Shown here in pieces: positions 33,601-45,083 of a stretch of DNA of 64,000 bases; the stretch's first letter is position 1, and the number at the start of each line of letters is the position of its first letter. Under the pieces are notes generated by a model that saw only the letters and a list, made by a program, of their open reading frames with translations, was not told where the DNA came from and did no database searches. The stretch is from Oenanthe sinensis. Lineage: Eukaryota; Streptophyta; Magnoliopsida; Apiales; Apiaceae. The stretch spans positions 45,943,455-46,007,454 of the forward strand of contig CM053799.1 in assembly GCA_028671895.1 (NCBI GenBank), read 5' to 3'. The translations under genes were made by a program, and so were the position numbers.

Positions 33601-33930
33601 TCTTAAAGCCAACAAACCTTCCTTAATGTGAGTGATTGATGCACCTTTTTTATTGAAGACAATTTCGTATCTTTTGTCATAGAATTGACTGATACTCAAT
33701 AGATTGTGTCTCAATCCCTCAACATAGGAAATATCTTCAATGATGACTTTACCAGTTTTAAATTTGCCATAACCCTTTGTCACACCTATGCTGTCATCTC
33801 CAAAGGTGACATAAGGGCCAGCCTTCATAACCAATTCTGTAAGCAGGGACTTGTTTCGTGTCATATGCCTTGATGCTCCACTATCTAGCACCCATATAAC
33901 TTTATTTTTTTCTGCTTAATGCCCTGCAAT
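30622..33930 (-). pseudogene. SIRE-3 pol: protease, integrase, RT, RNase H; broken by stops
   Basis: Reading right to left: protease VLDSGASRHM near 33890; integrase HHCC zinc region (WHKNLSHLNF, CEACEMGK, 33390-33510); integrase core (DLFGPVN near 33290, IRSDNGNEF near 33110, QQNGVVERKNR near 33010); integrase C-terminus (32640-32880) and acidic linker; RT (31444-31953) with [11 protein letters not shown] and [10 protein letters not shown]; RNase H (30706-31341) with YSDSDYAGC, STAESEYIA and CDNTSAI. It ends with the ADIFTKPL motif. In-frame stops include 32092-32094, 31444-31446 and 30706-30708, plus stops near 32875 and 32470. Most are explained by a single C-to-T change. All catalytic motifs remain visible. 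Confidence 0.92.
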
Positions 33931-35354
33931 AACAGATTGATTAGGCGTTCTTCGGAACCCAAGATTGATTCTGCCCGACTTTTCTATAAGATCGAGAATT
34001 ATCAGATTTAACAACAGGAGATGCACCTTCTTTAACATTCCTAGAGATTTCGACTTTGTCTTTTCCTTTTTCAGACTTAACAGATTTGTTAGTCTTAGGA
34101 GAAGGCTTGTCACTCCTAACTTTAGGAGGACTGGCAGTCTTAGCTCTTACATGCTTCTTTTTGACATTAGAACTAGCAGAAGAATTTAGACATGATTGGC
34201 TAGTTGCATTCATCAAGTTCACAAACATTTGCATGACGTTAAAAGTGCATGGTATACAATTTGGTTGACCACATTGTGCATGATTCTGATGCATGTTATT
34301 CATTGTGTGTGGTACAGGCATGGCATGTGCAACAGGAATATTCATGTTAGATTTACATGCATAAGAAAGATGTTCAGTTGATTTACAATGATAACATGCT
34401 TTCTTTATTCGTTCTGCCTTAACCTCTTTTAAGCCTTTTTCCTTTTTACTCTGTTGTTTAACAACCTTAGCTCCTAATCCTGGTATAGACTCATCTCTAG
34501 GGGAATTGATTTTAACTAATTTAGTAGGAGTTATAGGTTGTTCTTTCTTCTGATCTTCCATTTCAATCTCATATCTAACTAATAATTCAGTCTCTCCTTC
34601 TTCACGAGGAACGAAGTGTTTAAAGATAGGTTTGACAGCAGATTTAAGAATTGTAGGTATTTCCTTTTTAATCTCACTGGAACTAGTGTCTACAGGTCTT
34701 TTTCCTTCTTTCTTGGATAAGTTAGAATAGTCAAGTCCTACACCGACTCTAGTAATCTTCTTAAATGCGTCACTATCAACATTCACTTTACTAGCTGCTA
34801 GTTTATAAGCTTCGCATTTAGTTTCTAACTCAGCTAGTTTATTCCTAAGACATGCTTCTATTTCATCTTTAAGGTTGAGCTTGTGTTCCAAAGATTTAAT
34901 TTTTCGACTTTTGCCTCAAGCATTCTGTATTTGGCAACAAGTGTTTTCTGTTCTTTTTGAGAAGTATTTAGGCTTTTGCACAACATATAGATCTCTTCGC
35001 TAAGAGCCCCATTCTGCACCTTATAATCATCAATAGACATTTCTTCTTTAAGGGTTAGAACTGGTACCTCTGGTTCATCTGATGTCTCAGCCATGAGGGA
35101 AAAGTTTGCTGCATGGGTAACTTCTTCCTCATCTGAATCATCCCAAGCTCAACTTTCTGTTATAACTAAAGCTCTCTTTCCATGTCTTTCCTTCACCAGG
35201 GCTTCATACTTGCTTTTGAGGGCTTCATAAGTTTCTTTGGGATATGTCTGTTTTGGCTTCTTGCAGTCTGTAACAAAATGTCCAGCTTCACCACAGTTAT
35301 AACATTTGAACTTCATATTGAAATCCAAAGGTGATTTGTAGCTGGTACTCTTGC
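33931..35354 (-). pseudogene. SIRE-3 gag, C-terminal part (left of the 5.1 kb insertion)
   Basis: Starts with the zinc knuckle YNCGEAGHFVTDC near 35270-35310 and continues through a coiled-coil-rich region (34860-35100) to a Lys/Ser-rich tail with a second Cys/His motif (CYHCKSTEHLSYAC at 34355-34400). A TGA at 35149-35151 and a one-base deletion near 34890 break the frame. Sirevirus Gag is usually long with such a C-terminal extension. Confidence 0.88.
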
Positions 35355-35359
35355 TTTTC
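35355..35359. other. Target-site duplication of the 5.1 kb insertion (TTTTC)
   Basis: TTTTC precedes TGTGACG at 35360. After the insertion the sequence is TTTTTC (40476-40481), the same five bases plus one extra T. Gag coding resumes on the other side. Confidence 0.75.
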
Positions 35360-36596
35360 TGTGACGCCCCCAGATCCGGGGTCAGGAATCTAGGTTGTCA
35401 CTATCCAATTTTCACCACAATAACATCATTCACCTGCTTTAACCATTATAATAACCAAACATAAAAGCAGTGACCCCAAACCAAACACACAACTCGAGTT
35501 ATAGTCTTAGGGAACGAACTTAAAATAATAACGGTTATTACAAACCAATGTAACCTCAAGATCTCACACTACTAATATAACTTCCACATGATGTTACATT
35601 AGAAGTAAACATTACTCCAAGATCTATTGTCACATTACATATTTTTCCACAAGTCTAGGATTCTAATCTGGAATCCCGTCTTTCTTGCACCCTTTATCGA
35701 AGTCCGGAACCTGACTAGCTCAAGCTCGAAGCTTCCTGTTCCTTAACATAATACCCGAGGTAGACAAATCACAGTCATCTCTTTCTGCAAGATATAAGAT
35801 TTACAAACAGCAAGAATGAGCCAAAGAATGCTCAGCAAGTTATTTATCAGAATATTTCAAGGAAAAGGTGATAGCCATAATTATCCCAACTGGATATTCC
35901 ACAATAAAGTACATAACTAGCAATCTGATTGAAGATGTATAACCAGTTATATTTCGACAATAAACGACTCAAGGTTCACGATGCAAGAAGATATTCACAA
36001 CAATAATGCAGTTCACGTTACTGCAATACAACAATTTAAGTTTATGATTATTGAGTTTGACAATATCAATAACTTAGCACAATGGCCTCAATCACCGAGT
36101 ACCATTAGTTTGAGTACCAATAAGCAAGCAGTTCATTATACTGCGAAAAGAATGAACGGAAGTTCATCAATTCCCATTAACACTATCAGTAACTTATCAC
36201 CACGGCTTTCGTTATAGTGTAGGAACAATGAAACTGATATATATACGAATAAAACGGTACTCAAAACAACCAACCAACTCAGAGTGGATTACATTCCCGT
36301 TGACACTATCGGTAACACAGCACCTAGGCTTTCGTTACAGTGCAACGTCAAATTCCAATTGGAAGAAACGGGCTTAGTCTGGAGATTTTTCAACGCCCTA
36401 TTGTACGCGATGATCAGTCGCCTTGTACAATAGAAAACTAGTCACTTTCTCTACTAGTAGAAGGACAACCCCTTATCGGGACGTCACCCTAGGCAACACA
36501 TGGGCCTTTAGTTTACGGCTGGGTCGTGCGTCACCGACCTCTTACGCAACCTTACTCCAGTCCCTGATGAATACTTAAACATTCATCAAACCTAGA

Positions 36597-37520
36597 AGGA
36601 AATTTAATCAAGCCTTCTAGAATAACAACAATCCACTCTAGGATTTCAATCAACTGTTAAGGAAGGGAATTCAATACCACCTTCCAGAACAACAACAATC
36701 CATCATAGGACTTCATCAACAGATAAGGAAGGGAATTCAATACCACCTTCCAGAACAACAACAATCCATCATAGGACTTCATCAACAGATAAGGAAGGGA
36801 ATTTAATACAACCTTCCAGAACAACAACGACAATCCATCACAGGATTTCGATCAACAGATAAGGAAGGGAATTTAATACAACCTTCCAGAACAACACAAC
36901 AATCCATCACAGGATTTCATCAACAGATAAGGAAGGGAATTTAATACAACCTTCCAGAATAACAACGATAATCCATCACAGGATTTCATCAAATGATAAG
37001 GAAGGGAATTTAATACAACCTTCCAGAACAACAACGACAATCCATCACAGGATTTCATCAACAGATAAGGAAGGGAATTTAATACAACCTTCCAGAACAA
37101 CACAACAATCCATCACAGAATTTCATCAACAGATAAGGAAGGGAATTTAATACAATCTTCCAGAATAACAACGACAATCCATCACAGGATTTCATCAACA
37201 GATAAGGAAGGGAATTTAATACAACCTTCCAGAACAACAACGACAATCCATCATAGGATTTCATCAACAGATAAGGAAGGGAATTTAATACAACCTTCCA
37301 GAACAACACAACAATCCATCACAGGATTTCATCAACAGATAAGGAAGGGAATTTAATATAACCTTCCAGAACAACAACGACAATCCATCACAGGATTTCA
37401 TCAACAAATAAGGAAGGGAATTTAATACAACCTTCCAGAACAACACAACAATCCATCACAGGATTTCATCAACAGATAAGGAAGGGAATTTAATACAACC
37501 TTCCAGAACAACAACGACCT
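36597..37520. repeat. 66-70 bp tandem array with trimeric higher-order pattern
   Basis: Fourteen units beginning AAGGAAGGGAATT and containing CTTCCAGAACAACA and CAGGATTTCATCAACAGAT. Unit starts are at 36659, 36725, 36791, 36861, 36929, 36998, 37067, 37135, 37204, 37273, 37341, 37410 and 37478, after a diverged unit at 36597. From 36861 unit lengths run 68-69-69, 68-69-69, 68-69-68, giving a 206 bp higher-order period. Short Leu-rich minus-strand ORFs over it are artefacts. Confidence 0.93.
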
Positions 37521-37859
37521 ATTGTAAGATTTCAATATCTGACAATAGCTTGGCTCCCTAAACCAAGTGGGAGTACTCTCGAAACATCTGGGTTGACTCT
37601 CAGTCAACGAATTCAACAAGACAGAAACCCTTGAATCAAAGAGACTCAAGAACGCGACCGGGGAGCCGCTAATACTGGTTGAAATAGACTCCACAAAATA
37701 CTATATTTTTGGAGTAAGATAATGGGCCATAAAGGCACCAATACAACTGGGAGAAATATCGGAGTCGGACGTTACCCCCCGAACCTGGAGTTATCGACTC
37801 AGAATAAATACAAAATATCCGAGTCATCGCTCACCATTTATTATTTAATGAAAAATAAT

Positions 37860-38290
37860 ATTTAAAGAAATTTAGACAACTCCAGAATATTTTTAACGAA
37901 CAAATAAATATTTTATTAATATTTAGGAGGCCCAGAATAGTCCTCGAAAAATATTAAAAGGATTTAAAAGAATTAAAATATTTAATCCCAATATAATCAA
38001 GATTATTTAATATTTAAATAATCTTAAACGATTCAACATATTTAAATAATATTTAATCAATATTAAATAATATTTAAATAAACCAAAACGAATTGAAAGT
38101 ATTTAATCAGTAGTTAAATACTTTTAAATATCCCAAAATATTTAAATAATATTTAATCAATATTAAATAATATTTAAATAATTTCAAACGCCCTGAAAGT
38201 ATTTACTTAACCTTTAAATACTTTCTATATTCTTTAAATAATATTTCATAAACTAAATATTATTTAAAACATTGAATATCGACTAACCGT
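37860..38290. repeat. AT-rich block with ATATTTAAATAATATTTAAT repeats
   Basis: Irregular repeats of TATTTAAATAATATTTAATC occur within the insertion. Low complexity and self-complementary; no coding potential. Confidence 0.7.
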
Positions 38291-38299
38291 CGAGACACA

Positions 38300-40470
38300 C
38301 TAGACTACTCCCGGTCGACCATCGAGCACTAAAAAGATGTACTCGACGCCAGATTCAGTTATACAAAACTGAAAGCAAACGTCCTCTAACTTTTTAAGAA
38401 GTTCAGAGGCATCTCAAAACTAGGTTGAAAAGATCTCATTCTACTCTCAAGAAACAATCTTAAACAACCTACGCATACTTGTGTCCTACATCAGAATAAT
38501 AGTGATGAAGCGTCGGACACTTGCATACTCTAATTTTTCGAGAAGTTCAGAGTAGCAGATGAATCAAGTTATAAATGAACAAGACAGTTCAAGGGAAATG
38601 CCGACGTGCATTTCCAACGACTACAATAAGCTAGATAGTTCCAAACACAGCAAAAATGTGTAATTGAAGAACTTATCATTAAGTCAAAGATTTCAAAAAT
38701 TTTGGCATCACCATGAATTAATAATATTCTGATATGGAATAAAATGATAGAGTCGGAAACTTGCCTGAAGTCCATGGAATGCTATTCCAGCTTCCCCACG
38801 CTCCGGGTACTCTATAATCATATAAAACCCACTCTTATCATACATATATATGTATCAGGTTAATTGTAATTTATACAATTACTCTACATTTCGCCCGGTA
38901 CTTCACCTCCTCGGCCTACTTTAGCTACTCGTAAAACTATCCTCTCCATAATTTTTAATCATGCTCTTTGCACCTACGTATAGTCATGATGTTCCTAAAC
39001 AACTTTCGTTACTTGGTCGACTCGAGACAAGTCCTCTATCTTGCTCGAAATCGTACCCCAAAACGGTTGTTCAACATTTTCTTATGTTCATCTCACTTAA
39101 CACCCTGTTTTCTATCATTTTTAATAAATTGGAAATCAATCATTTTGACACGATTTCTTCTCTGGGGTCTTATATGACTGTCAAGGAATCTCCCATAAAA
39201 GTTTCGGATTTTATTAAGCTCCGTAGCTAGTCTAATCATAGCCTCAAAGTTGGACAAAAACAGGATTTTCATTTCCTGCGCTACCTTTACTAAAACGTCC
39301 ATAACTTTTGCCTCGTAACTCCGAATGACGTAAAATTAGCGCTCAAACGATCTAGAGACAATCTACTATCTAACCATATCAGCCATAATCCAAGAACAGT
39401 GACTGAATGTTCCCAGATTTTGCTGGACAGTTGCAGCAGTTAGGTCACGAAAAAAATGGCATGGTTACGTTTGTAAACTCATCGTTTTCCATTTTTATCC
39501 TACTCCAAATCAACCAACAAACAATCTCAAACTCCTCATTCAACATCAATAACCGACATACTATCATCTCAAGCCAACAAAATCAGTTTGGTTCAACAAA
39601 TAAGATTAAGAAATCAAGTAAACAAATAGATGTTTCCATGGCTAACCAAGCTTGTTCTAAGCTACCCATAACATATATAAGCCATAACAATCATCCACCA
39701 AGCTATAGAAACTCAAGAATCAAGAAAACAAAAACTCAACTTTCGAATTTTACTGTTCATTCGAATTTTCCATTGATCATAACTAAAGATTTAGCGGATG
39801 GTTGCTTATAAGATTCAAGGGAGAGCAAGAGGGATTTACTACCTTCGATTTAAGCTATTATGCGCAAGAATTGGTGGAGAAATGGGTGAGTTCTTGATTT
39901 TTCTTCCTCCTTGCTCCATGCCATCAGCCGAAAGCTTGAAAAGGGGGGAGAGAACTGATTTTTCTTATTTTGTGTGTGGTGTGTGGTGGAAGCTCAATAT
40001 TTAATAATGTTTGCGCGGTAGTCGCGTAATTCCCCGATAACGTTTTAATCTCTCGTTATCGTACTCTTTTTCTTTCGTCCCACCTAAGTTTTAAAAACTT
40101 AAAATCTCATATTATGATTCTAATATATTTTAGAATCATTAAATTAATACTCTTTAATTGTTTCGAAAATTTACGAAACAATTCTCCGAATAAATAATAA
40201 TTACTTACACCGTCTCTCAATTTCTGTTATGACTTCTATCCGGACTTCAAATTCATTTTTGTTAGACCAAAAATAATTATAAGTCCCATATTATTTGCAT
40301 ATGCTACCGTAACACCGATACGCATATTTTCGAATATCCCGTATATTAAGAATACGGTCTCACACTTCAAGTACCTTATGAAGAAAATAAATCCATAAAA
40401 TCATTTATTCATAAAATGAAAAATTTTATCCAAAAATCTTAATAACCCCAAGCGTCAAAAATACGGGTTA
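38300..40470. other. Remaining non-coding part of the 5.1 kb insertion
   Basis: No protein of known family found on either strand. Short ORFs (for example 39407-39811 plus) have no recognisable motif and are not called. If this is an LTR, U3/R/U5 would lie here on the minus strand. Confidence 0.5.
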
Positions 40471-40480
40471 TTACATTTTT

Positions 40481-41469
40481 CCTTTATAACCTTGAGAACT
40501 ACCACCACCCTTAGTAACCCGATAGTAAGATGAAGATTTTCTCTCTGGTCGGTTACTCTTTCTCAATCTTATGTTGCTGAACTTCCTTGCCATGTATTCC
40601 ACGACACTATTATCCATGTTGTCCAGCTCTTCTTGGGTGAAGTAGTCATCATCACTATTTGACGTGCACTCATCATCATTTTCAACTTGATGTGGTGCAG
40701 GTGATGATCTAGGTTTTTCTGCAATCATTGCCTTTTTAGACTCTTCCTCATCAGCAATTAATCCTGATGCAGCTTCCTTTCCTCTTGAATCATTATCCCA
40801 TGCTTGATCTTGAAGGGTCTCCAGCTCATAGGTCTTTAAAATTCCATAATATTCTTCCAGAGAAGTTGTATTCAAATCTCTGGTTTCTCTAATAGCATAG
40901 ACTCTATGTTCAATGCTCTTTGGTCGGTTCCTTAGATATCTCGTGTTGACTTCAACCACGGGGAGAGTTACACCTCTCAGATTCAAATCCAACACTAACT
41001 GACTGAATCTTAGATAGACATCTGTTATACTTTCTCCTTTTTTTATTCTGAAGGTGTCATACTCTATCTTGAGTATAAGTGTTTTGTTGCTTCTGACCTC
41101 AGCGGTACCTTCCATGACGACCTCTATTTTATCCCAAATCTTCTTCGCTGTAGTTAGTCCTTTGACTACATTAAACATCTCATGATCTAGGGATTCCATC
41201 AATGTTTGTCGAACGAATGTATCGAAAGCTATTTGCTCCTTATCAGCATCTGAAAAGTCTGCCGCCTTCTTAGGCTCAAACCGTTGTGGAACAATCACAT
41301 CTCATTCCATATGCTCAGGAACAACAACCATTGGTACAAATTTACCCTTGTCAAGGACTTTCAGATATTCAGGATTGACGGACTCAAGGTAAAGTTTCAT
41401 TCTCAACACCCATTATTCATAGTGATCTCGGTCGAACATTGGAATTTTGAAATGATTTTTAGGTGTCAT
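40481..41469 (-). pseudogene. SIRE-3 gag, N-terminal part (right of the 5.1 kb insertion)
   Basis: Minus-strand coding starts near 41469 (ATGACACCTAAAAATC) and runs through the Gag core, including FDRDHYE near 41420, DTFRIKKGESITDVY and FSQLVLDLNLRG, to the insertion point. Stops at 41413-41415 and 41302-41304 both look like C-to-T changes. With 33931-35354 this made one Gag before the 5.1 kb insertion. Confidence 0.88.
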
Positions 41470-42276
41470 CTTAATGTAGATTTAAAGTAGAGATAATAAA
41501 CTTTTCTTATTACTTGAGTAGTAATTAAAAGAAAATCGAATTATCTTAGAATAAACCTGGTCACCAAATTTTTTTTTCTAAGTACTCAAGACTAGGTTGT
41601 GTAGAAACTCAATGTAGAACTTTTGCCTAAGTCGAAATTTCACCAAGTAGAAAATCTGTCAAGTAGAAATTCTCAATAAGTCGAAATTCAGTCCATGTCG
41701 AAATGTTCACTAAGTAGAGATTTTGCTCAAGTCGAAATTTCTAAGTAGAAAATCTCAAGTAGAAATTCTATGTAGAACTTTTTGTCCTTAGAGAAAATTT
41801 ACTGCAGGTCACTTTTAATATTGAATAAATAATATTATTTTCACACTTTTTGACTTTTGTGTCTTTTCTCACTTAACTCACCTAACACCCATGTGACAGG
41901 TACAGAGTAATCTTTAATATCTTTTTGTGCAGTGAGAAAGTTGTCCAATTAAAAGCCAATAACACCTTTTCACTTTTTATCTTTTGAAAAAGGGAAACAA
42001 AAGTTGTTGGGTTTATCATCTTTATCAAGAACAGTGATGACTTCTTGAAGAACACCAAGAATCAAAGTACCCAGAATAATTCACAAAAATTATCTAAAAT
42101 CCACCCAAGCTAAATAATCACACCTGGAGTATTTAAATAATTTTTAGGATGAGTTTTCACTGATAAATGAATTAAAGCACACTTTTCAAGAAAAGCTTGA
42201 AAAGTAGATCTAGAAATGAAAACTCACAAATCTTCTACCAAACACAAGGATCTTTGTTTTGTATGTTAAACATAAA
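41470..42276 (-). other. SIRE-3 5' leader with AAGTAGAAAT/AAGTCGAAAT repeats
   Basis: Non-coding leader between primer site and gag. At 41615-41790 about ten copies of AAGTAGAAATT or AAGTCGAAATT are strung irregularly, related to the motifs in the LTRs and the pol/ORF3 spacer. Confidence 0.75.
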
Positions 42277-42290
42277 GCTCTAATACCAAT
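42277..42290 (-). promoter_or_regulatory. SIRE-3 primer-binding site
   Basis: The minus strand reads ATTGGTATTAGAGC directly after the LTR end. It matches the plant initiator-Met tRNA complement TGGTATCAGAGC with one difference. Confidence 0.88.
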
Positions 42291-43542
42291 TGTTAGGTCC
42301 AAATGTGTTGTAGAGGGGGGGGTGAATACAAATTTTTAGAGTTATGAAGCAATAAATACTATGTAATAAATGAACACAATGATTCAATGAATATATGTCT
42401 TATATATAACTTGAAAGAGTTGCTACAACATTCATTACAGTAGTACAACAGAAGTAAAGAGAGTAGTAAATGATACTAAGCTCTGTGAATACTCTCTCTC
42501 TCTTTTACAAGTGTTTCTCTCAAATATTGCTCTCTTTCAAATCTTACACGAGTACTTCTATTTATACTACTAGTAATCTATGACTTGTAGTCTTCAACAG
42601 ATAAGATATGAGTGGTCCAATGTTGTCCATGTAAATCTTATCTTGTCTTGAAAGCTTGGAAATAGCCAACCAGATGATGTCATATGTCATGTTGAAATTG
42701 TCCTCTATGTAGAATTTCTACATAAGAATTTTTACTTACCATCTCGAACATTTAAGTAGAACTTCTACATAGGAATTTTCTACTTACACTCTATCTCGAA
42801 TATTTAAGTAGAACTTTTACATAGGAATTTCTACTTATGCTCTATCTCGAATATTCTAAGTAGAACTTCTACATAGGAATTTCGAGATAGCTTCCTTCTT
42901 GTGTACTTAGAAAATATTCCACTTCCAGAATTTCTACTTGGCTCTAAGTAGAAACTTATCTAGAATTTCTAGATAGAAATTTCTACATAGGTTCCCAAGT
43001 AAGTACTTAGAGAAATTCTGGGCTTCAACTAGAAAGTTCAATGCAACATCTTGAACTTGTGATTTCTTCTTGTCTTCTATATTCTTCAACAAGCTCTTGA
43101 ACATGGATCTCTACCACTGACATAAACTTGCTATCAATGTCCTGACACTTGATGCAATGGTCTGGTTCATAAGTGACTAGTCTTGATAGGGTTCTTGCTT
43201 CTGAATAGATTACCATATTCAGTTAGTAATGTGGCTTTCCAATTGTCGCTTTCCTGCTTCTTCACTTGAAATCAATTAGTCTTATTGATACTGATTGTTA
43301 TGATCTTGATTCTTTAAGTTACACATCACTGAGGTATGAACAACTTTGACTTGAACTTCTTCCAGTGATTTCATCTTTGATTGATCATAATTAACCATGT
43401 TAAATTGTATCAATTACCTTGTCTTCAATTTGTATTGATTTCTTTGTGACTTCTTGTTCTTGATTGTCTTCCGGTTAAGTATCTTTTCTTTAGTTGAGTT
43501 ACATTAGTTACAGTGTTACAAGTTTAGACACTCTACCTTTCA
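42291..43542 (-). repeat. SIRE-3 5' LTR (1,252 bp)
   Basis: On the plus strand it starts TGTTAGGTCC and ends CTACCTTTCA; on the minus strand TGAAAGG...CCTAACA. About 3% different from 23144-24391 by counting about 560 bases. The repeat block at 42705-43010 holds GTAGAAATTCTAC-like and TCTCGAATATT motifs. Confidence 0.94.
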
Positions 43543-43547
43543 ATGTC
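43543..43547. other. Target-site duplication of SIRE-3 (right copy, ATGTC)
   Basis: Matches 23139-23143 exactly. Confidence 0.92.
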
Positions 43548-44860
43548 CGTATTAAATTTTCAAGGGTATTTGACCGAGTCAAAGTTCCCATGATAACAGA
43601 GATCAGTGGTGCTTCGATACCCTTCTGGGAATGGAGCTTCTCTTACTTCTTGAAAGAAGGGAGATAGAGTTTGTACCAGAGTTATGGCTCTTCCTCCATC
43701 AAGAAGGGTGAGGAGTTTCTTCAATTCATCAACATTCACATTACATATACCTGGAATGTTTTGCACTCCTGAGAGTTGTGCTAAGGGGTTAGCTTGAGAA
43801 ACGACTGATGTCGCCTACATTGCATTGAGAATGGGCGCGCCCTAATGTGTGGGTGTGGCCTGATTATTGTTAGATGGGTTTGAAGCTGGTGAAGCCTGAG
43901 TAATGATGGGGGGCTGAGGCATGCCCTGAGTAGTCAAGGGGGCTGAGGCGTACCCTCAATAGTTAAAGGGAGCTGAGGCGTGCCCTGAGCAGTCAAGGGG
44001 GGCTGAGGCGTGCCCTGGGTAGTCAAGGGAGGCTGAGGCACGCCCTGATGAAATTCTGATGGGGGAGGAGGACATTGGGTGTTATGAGGGCCTTGGCTAT
44101 TCTGATTATTCTGTCAATGAGGGGTTTAACACCACCCCTCGGAAGATCTTTCAGAGTTGACGGAGGTGATAATAGGTGCACTTCCCGATGAGGGCGTGGC
44201 CTGGTGGCGTCTATAGTGAGGAATGGGCTTCTGATTCTGGAAATCGTTACTTCTCATATCCTTTCGAATTGAGAGTGCTTCGCTAGTGTGTGGGTTTATG
44301 TTTCATGGAAAGCCCTTATCTGGGTGAATTGACCTTAGAGGCAGAGGATTAATAGGCCTTTGTCATTGTAGTTCATCTCTTTCTTGGCCTTGGTTATGAC
44401 TATCCTCTTGGGCTCTCCTCTCTCTTATGCAAGTTAAGCCTCTTCATTCATCTTGTAAAGGCAACCTACTAATTCTATTCTGAATATATGTTCTACCATG
44501 TAGGAGGATTACCTGAGCATTGCGCCTTTGCTCGGTAGTGCGGCCTGAGCGATTTGGGTGAGGAGCTCGCTGGGTTTCTTCTGCAAGTATCATTCTCCTC
44601 TCTGTATTCTTCTCAGGATTTTGATTGGTAGTTCTGCTCCCAAAATCTATCATTCAAGGAGTTACTTCATGGAATCTCCTTCCACGACCATTTTCCAGCA
44701 TCCTACCTTCTCCCTTGATCATTGGCTCTTTCCCAGGATGAGGCTCAAGTGTGCGTATGCGATCATCAAACCCACTTACTAACTCTCCGATGTCTAGGAC
44801 ATTCTCGTGAAGGCCTCTTACTGTATCGCCATGTTTCTCCATCGAGTCCGTGTTGTTCAT
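43548..44860 (-). pseudogene. Gypsy gag, N-terminal part (right of SIRE-3)
   Basis: Minus-strand ATG at 44860 (MNNTDSMEKHGDTVRGL). The reading continues through basic and Pro-rich regions to the core motif REAPFPEGYRST near 43650 and stops at the SIRE-3 junction. Stops near 44653, 44443, 44375 and 44300 break it. Contains a 39 bp Pro-rich tandem repeat (43905-44050). The rest of the gag lies at 22061-23138. Confidence 0.82.
43905..44050 (-). repeat. 39 bp repeat encoding a Pro-rich Gag segment
   Basis: About four copies of GGCTGAGGCGTGCCCTGAG with a TAGTCAAGGGG tail. On the minus strand they code for a 13-residue GTPQPPLTTQ-type unit; a one-base change breaks the frame in the first copies. 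Confidence 0.85.
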
Positions 44861-45083
44861 CTTGATGGGAGGACATCCACCAACAATCTGACTAAATTTC
44901 CTGGGTTGGTGACGTGTTCTGGGACATACTCTACATGGCCATGGTAGTTCTAGCTATTCTGACCACGTCTTTGGTCAGGTGACCGTGCCTCTTCCTATTC
45001 CTTGTGATTCATTCTTTGATCTTATGGTTGTGACATCTGTTCTTCTTAGATGATGAGATGAGCCCCTCCTTCTAGTGCTAATA
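44861..45083 (-). other. Gypsy leader and primer-binding region
   Basis: Non-coding. Beside the LTR, the minus strand reads TATTAGCACTAGAAGGAGGGG, resembling the GGCGCTAGAAGGAGGG-type sequence found after Tat LTRs but with changes, so the exact primer tRNA is uncertain. Confidence 0.5.

Larger units (their letters stand above)
35360..40475 (-). mobile_element. 5.1 kb non-coding insertion, probable solo LTR, inside SIRE-3 gag
   Basis: On the minus strand it starts TGTAATAACCC and ends GGGGGCGTCACA, i.e. TG...CA ends, and is flanked by a 5 bp target duplication. It contains no gag or pol motif on either strand. The terminal sequences do not recur inside, so there is no internal region between two LTRs. 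The simplest reading is a solo LTR of a long-LTR Gypsy (possibly Tekay-type) element left by recombination. A non-autonomous large retrotransposon derivative is the alternative. It includes a 66-70 bp tandem array and AT-rich stretches with repeated ATATTTAAATAATATTTAAT. Confidence 0.65.
23144..43542 (-). mobile_element. SIRE-3: sirevirus with a very long third ORF
   Basis: Complete but inactive element: 20.4 kb as it stands, about 15.3 kb without the insertion at 35360-40475. The minus strand has 5' LTR (42291-43542), Met-type primer site, gag, pol, a spacer, a long ORF3, polypurine tract and 3' LTR (23144-24391). It is flanked by ATGTC target duplications. Pol motifs, gene order and a third ORF place it in the sirevirus (SIRE/Maximus) lineage of Copia. 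LTRs differ by about 3%. Confidence 0.93.

Noticed and set aside
36873..37694. Leu/Ser/Cys-rich repeat ORFs on the minus strand
   Set aside because: Shadows of the 66-70 bp tandem array; the frame is not kept from unit to unit.
39407..39811. 134-codon plus-strand ORF in the 5.1 kb insertion
   Set aside because: Asn/Ser/Thr-rich AT-driven composition, no motif, lies in non-coding LTR-like DNA.
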